Assembly (NCBI GenBank): GCA_014706295.1
Contig: JACSVZ010000022.1
Location: 12,728,830-12,792,829 of the forward strand
Reading direction: 5' to 3'
From: Lycocorax pyrrhopterus obiensis
Taxonomy: Eukaryota > Chordata > Aves > Passeriformes > Paradisaeidae
DNA: 64,000 nt
Shown here: positions 59,415-64,000 of the stretch, in pieces
Position numbering within the stretch: the stretch's first letter is position 1
How the letters are laid out: each line of letters begins with the position of its first letter
Program-made: the position numbers and the translations under genes
The notes under the pieces: generated by a model
What the model saw: the letters and a program-made list of their open reading frames with translations, nothing else
Told to the model about the DNA's origin: nothing
Databases searched by the model: none

Positions 59415-59545
59415 TCCTTTTCATTTTGAGTTGATGAAGAGAGGCAAAGAAAAAGTTAAGTGATGTGTCCAAGGCCATGCAGGGAAGAAGCAGTGAAGGG
59501 ATTTGAGCCTCAGACGTAGTTTAAGTTCTTGGCTTTGGCACCATC
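59415..59545 (-). mobile_element. MIR-like CORE-SINE remnant (reverse orientation)
   Basis: The order and wording match the reverse complement of MIR: CATTTTGAGTTGATGAAGAG (MIR cattttacagatgaggaa), GAGGCAAAGAAAAAGTTAAG (gaggcacagagaggttaag), TGATGTGTCCAAGGCCATGC (tgacttgcccaaggtcacac), then GAAGCAGTGAAGGGATTTGAGCC (agtggcagagctgggattcgaacc) and GGCTTTGGCACCATC (agagccc.. region). Present over about 130 bp at roughly 70 percent identity by eye. MIR copies are ancient in amniotes and rare in birds. Confidence 0.7.
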
Positions 59546-62500
59546 TCTCTCTGTGATGTCTGAAACAGGCTCATAGCTCTTCTATTGTGGAGAAAGCACC
59601 TATTTTCCTATTTGCTGCCTCTTCCTACTGGAGGGAATTATTTTTAAGCACAAAACAGCTGTCTGCTCCTATTAAGCTACTGTAGGAATAATCTGCATGG
59701 AAAAAAAAACTCAGATGCTTTCCCAAATAGGAAGTAATTTAGATTTCAGATTAATGGCTGTGACAATAGAAATATATAAAATCTTTTCCTGATACGGAGC
59801 CCAAACCATGGGTTGTTCTTATCGATGGTGGACACAGGTGTGAAATCTGACTTGTGCTGCACACGGGGAACAAACACTAAAGAAAGGCACAAATATCCCT
59901 GTTACGCAGAGCTCCCAGCCTGTGGTGTGCATTTAGTGGATGAGTCAGCTGATGCTGGTGAAAGATGACAACTCTTGCTCTTGCAAGCCTTCCTCTCTTG
60001 CAGGCACTCTGCCCTGATCCCACTCAGGGAAATGAATTGTTTTTCCAGAAATAAGAGCAAGAGTGAGGAGTAGAGAGGGTCAGGGCACTGAGTTGTTCTC
60101 TCTGGGACCTATAAATCCTCAGTCCTGGCTGTGAAAGGAGCTTCACAAAAGGAAAATCAAGGCTTTGGGTGGACAGCTGGGATGGAGGGAGCCAGCACAA
60201 GGAGCAAGCCCAGGTCTGGAGCAGTGATGGCACTCTGGGCTGTCAGCTGCAGTTTACAAAGGAGCTGAAGCTGAAGTTTCCCCTGCTGCCACTGCCCTGT
60301 GGGTGGGATGGTGCCAGCCTTCCTGGGGACAGCAGGGCTGCAATCCAGGGCTTTCTTTGCAGGCACCTGCTCGAACAGAGAATTTCTCTTTTGTGCAAGG
60401 CTTAAGCTGTACATGGTCAGCAGCACGTACCTGAGCACCTCAGGTTGCACACAGCAGATGGGGACCAGGCTGCCTGCAGTGCCAGGGAGCCTGGGAGGGA
60501 CGTGAGGGGAGAGGCTTGGTCAGATCTGGGTTTTGTGGCAGAAGGGCTGCTGAGATCTGTGCACGGAGTGTTTCTTACTTTGCATTGCATGAAGGCCCTC
60601 AGCATTCCCCACGTGTTCCGCTCTCTGGTAAGGTTAACAGGATAAAGAAAATGTTACCAAATGCATTTTAACAGATGACTGCAATTTGCACTCAGCTGTT
60701 AGGCTGCTGCCTTTTCTGTCTTAGGAACTGCAGAATGGGAAAGCCTAGTCTGTGTTATCGAGAGGGGCGAGATGAAAGTGAGGAGCTGCAGAGTGAAGCT
60801 CCACAAATTTCTCTTGCACTTGGTCAAACTACAAATAATCAGATTAAGCCATAACTGTATAAATGGGGCTTGAGTGTGTTTGCTCTGCTGACTTGGTCAT
60901 GCATTCAGGACATTCAGACTGGTGTAACTACAGCCCAGGAGGTATTAGTCACGCTGGGAGGACTTCAGTGAATATAAGAGGGCTTCATCTGGCCAGTTAC
61001 CAAGGCAACTCTTGCTAATATTTCATTACAATGCTTTTGCCCTCCGCAAGTCCCATGGATTAGGACTGGGAATCTCAGAAAGAAGAGTTGATTGTCAATA
61101 TTGTGCTTGGATTGAATGTATCCCAGAGGAAAAAAAAAGGTAAAGCATTTCCCATAGGCAGAGCCCACAATGCGCAGCTGGAGCTAAACTCCGTCTGTCA
61201 TCCAGCACTGCCTTGTGCCCTGAGAAGAGTCTTGGGTAGCAACTAATCTCCCTCTCTCCAGCTCTGAAATAAATGGAAAATGCAGGTATGAACTCATCCT
61301 CATCCGTGTTGAGATGCAGAGCAGCAGAGCTGTGCCAGGTTCCATTCAGAGCGGCTGCAGCACAACCTGCACCAGTACAGGCTGGTGCCCTCAGACTGGG
61401 GGACAGTGCCAGCCAGAGGGACCACCCTCACACCTCAGGGCTGTGGCTGTCACCGCTGTGTCTGCTGGCTCTGTGCACCTTCCTCTAGCTGTGTTCCTTG
61501 CCACTGACACAAGAGCTGTTGCTGATTCCTTTGGGGAGCCACAGCCACGGTGTGTCGGACTGGGCATCCTTTTCCTCTGGGAAAACACACGTGAAAATAA
61601 AAGGGCATCTGCTCCTGTGGGATATTGCTTGAGATGTTCCTTCTTCTGGGCCAGCTTGGCATTTGTAATGCTGCTGGGGTCTGTTGCTTGTTCCTAATGA
61701 CACTTTTCATTAGCTGTGTATTATTTCTCATTAATGAAACAGGACTTCATAGGAAAATGGCAATACAACTATCCTGTATGACAGAGATTAGAAGTGCTAC
61801 TGGGTTTTTATCTGGTACCAGTAATTTCCACCTCGATTTTGAAAAACTGGATATGATGTGATGTAGGTGGAAGCCAGCAAGGGTATGTCATGACCCCATG
61901 CCTGAAGAGTATTTATGAGCACATAACCACAGGGCACAGAAACAACCCCGGGTGAAGTAATCTGTGGGAGGATGAACTTCCCGGCATTCAAAGAAGTTAC
62001 AATGACATAGTAGGAGAAGTCCTGTTCTCTGAGTCAGGCTTGAGTCAGTTTCCCATCCGCACTGCTGGATGTGTCCCACCTTTTAGACAAGGAGCAAAAG
62101 CATGTTCTGAGTGTCTCCAGTTTGCCCCCCGTGCTCTGTCACACTCGAGCGGGTGTGTTAACCCCAGCATTGCACTGCTTTTCACCCCGAGCGCATTCAC
62201 TCATCCCCTCGCTTCCTCCGTGGATTCAACTTGACACAGCGCTCTTGGTCCTCCTGCAGTGATAAACAGCTACCAAAGCTCACCCCAGGAGTAGCTGCAC
62301 TTTTCTGGTGGGTGAACTGATCTCTGTTGACATGTCAGCTTGTTAAATCTGCAGGGCCCTTCTGGCTGAAGGCAGGGCTCTGTGGCACATTTAAAGCATG
62401 ATTTAGTTATTAACATAAAAGCAGCTGTGTTCCTGTTTGAGCTGTGCAAAGAAAAACACGTAGCTAATGATGACCGAGCCCGAAGCGTGCCTGGGAGACA

Positions 62501-64000
62501 GCACTTACGTGTGTTTTCCATGTGCCCCAGAATAATGCAGAGTTTAGGCTTTAAAAGAAAGTATTTGGGTCCTTGCCAGGTAGACAGACAGTATGAATGA
62601 AACACCTGTTCTGGCTTTGGGAGGGTTTTGGAACCATTTGATTACAGAGAAGGTACAGGCTGACCTTAAAGTGAATTGAATTCTCTGGTGTAGAGTAACA
62701 TGTCCTGCTACATTACGAATCTTCTTGATCTCTTCGTGAAAATGTCCACAGCAGACAAAACACAGATGTCTGCTCCTTTTGGTTTTAACTAAAAGGTGCT
62801 GCTTGGGCATGGCAAATTGACCAGCTCTGTCTCAAAACAGTCTTTTTCAATTTTGAATAAATGTTAAAGGAGGAACACTATAAAGGAAACAAACATAAAA
62901 CACATTAAAGTAATTCTACCGAGAGAAGAAAAATAACTGTTCATTCCAGATGTGCCCTAATTCAGCTCTTGCTAATGCTCCTTGGCACTTGGCAGTTTTA
63001 GGGGGTTGCATTTTCACATGGTGTAATTCAATTCCAAAAAAGATATAAAGAATCCTGTCTCTCCTAGAGTTGCTTCCTATTGAATCACCTTATCAGTCTG
63101 GCCTGGTTTGTCCAGTCTTAACTATTTCTGTTAATATGGCAAAACCAGCACCAGGAATACTTTCATAAAAGCAGACTGCAGCAGATGGTAGTGTGATGAG
63201 TTTGATCATCCCCTCTGGCCTTTGGTTTTATATATTCATAAGAACCAGTCTGAGAAATCAAGGCAGATCCTGGTCAAATTCCTCATGCCTTCAACAAAAC
63301 CCTCCAGTCCTTTCCCACTGTAGATTCAAGCTGTGCCCTAGCTCCCCCGATGCAGAAGGGTTTAAAAAGCTGTAATTGAGCTGTCAGTTTGAAGAACAAA
63401 CAGGGGAAATGTACTTTGGGTCTCTGTTTGGGGGCTGTTTGCAGAACTGTCTGTATGTGCATGTGTGGGGGTCTGTGTGAACAGGAGGGGAACTCCTTCC
63501 CGAGCCTCTGTGAACTCAGCGAACGCAGTGCAAACCTCGCATGGAACCTGTTCATGCCTTTTGTGGGTTTGTTTTACAACCTTCTCAGGCAGAGCTTGTG
63601 GAGACTGTAAAATTATAAAGCTGGAGATGTGCTTGAAGGTTATTGATTGCACTTCTGGCTTGTGTTAGTCCAACTCCAGCTCACGTGGAATTAGTTCTTA
63701 GCTCCTGGTAGCTGCTCCTGACACACTCAAGACACAACACGCTTATAAATGGTGAGCTTGGCGTGAAGTTCTTGGGCCAGCACAGAGCACAGCTCAGGAA
63801 ACACATTCCTTCACACAGCCTGCAGCAGGGTAGCAGGAAAGTGATTAAATCTTCCCTAAGATAACATGTTGCTGACCCTACACCACACAGGAACCATATG
63901 CTCACTTATTTCTCTGGGCTCAGGCCCTGCTCCCAGTGACGGCTCTGGCTGTGGTGGTGCCTTGGTAGGAAATACTGTAAGTGAAGGCAACGAGTCTTTC

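Larger units (their letters stand above)
54801..64000. other. Intergenic region, no gene recognised
   Basis: CpG-poor DNA with no recognisable exon. It contains one clear and one doubtful MIR-like remnant and a homeodomain-site cluster, each listed separately. No CpG island appears before the window ends, so the next promoter (LAMA5 expected) lies beyond it. Confidence 0.55.

Noticed and set aside
36170..64000. Search for LAMA5 exons (laminin N-terminal and cysteine-rich LE domains)
   Set aside because: No frame shows the spaced-cysteine pattern or a signal-peptide first exon with a CpG island, so LAMA5 is taken to lie outside the window.
1..64000. tRNA, snoRNA, CRISPR, operon or bacterial mobile-element signatures
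   Set aside because: No tRNA B-box context, no box C/D or H/ACA arrangement in the RPS21 introns that I could recognise, and the sequence is plainly vertebrate nuclear DNA, so prokaryotic features are not expected.

Overview
The window is vertebrate nuclear DNA, almost certainly from a bird and possibly a songbird. It has GT-AG split genes with short introns, CpG-island promoters, and transposon remnants that are mostly CR1 LINE 3' ends, the main avian repeat. Two complete protein-coding genes can be read exon by exon on the + strand: CABLES2 (9214-28235, 10 coding exons, 526 aa) and RPS21 (coding 32793-36112, 83 aa). Their adjacency matches the GATA5 - RBBP8NL - CABLES2 - RPS21 - LAMA5 block of human 20q13.33.

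Layout. 1-8.9 kb is upstream flank. It holds a possible terminal exon of an upstream gene (544-662; RBBP8NL is expected there by synteny), an isolated CpG island made largely of a GC-rich minisatellite (1770-2240), one CR1 fragment and a (TAT)n tract. 8.9-10.1 kb is the CABLES2 CpG island, with two CCAAT boxes, an octamer, and exon 1. 9.7-21.4 kb is the large intron 1, and exons 2-10 lie between 21.39 and 28.24 kb. A 3' UTR of up to 2.9 kb ends at an AATAAA near 31.13 kb. 31.2-32.1 kb is a short intergenic strip packed with CR1 3' ends, then the RPS21 promoter (consensus CRE, ETS-like and GC boxes, pyrimidine-rich start). RPS21 has six exons, and three of its five introns carry CR1 sequence. 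36.2-64 kb holds no gene that I can recognise. It is probably the intergenic region before LAMA5, and it contains one clear MIR-like ancient SINE remnant plus simple repeats.

Function. CABLES2 is a cyclin-box adaptor linking cyclin-dependent and Abl-type kinases. RPS21 is a small 40S ribosomal subunit protein. They are neighbours, not a functional unit. No new multi-gene system is visible. The most unusual points are that RPS21 runs in the same direction as CABLES2 (in human and mouse, as I recall, the two genes converge), that the RPS21 protein carries several substitutions for such a conserved family, and that CR1 insertions cluster tightly around RPS21.
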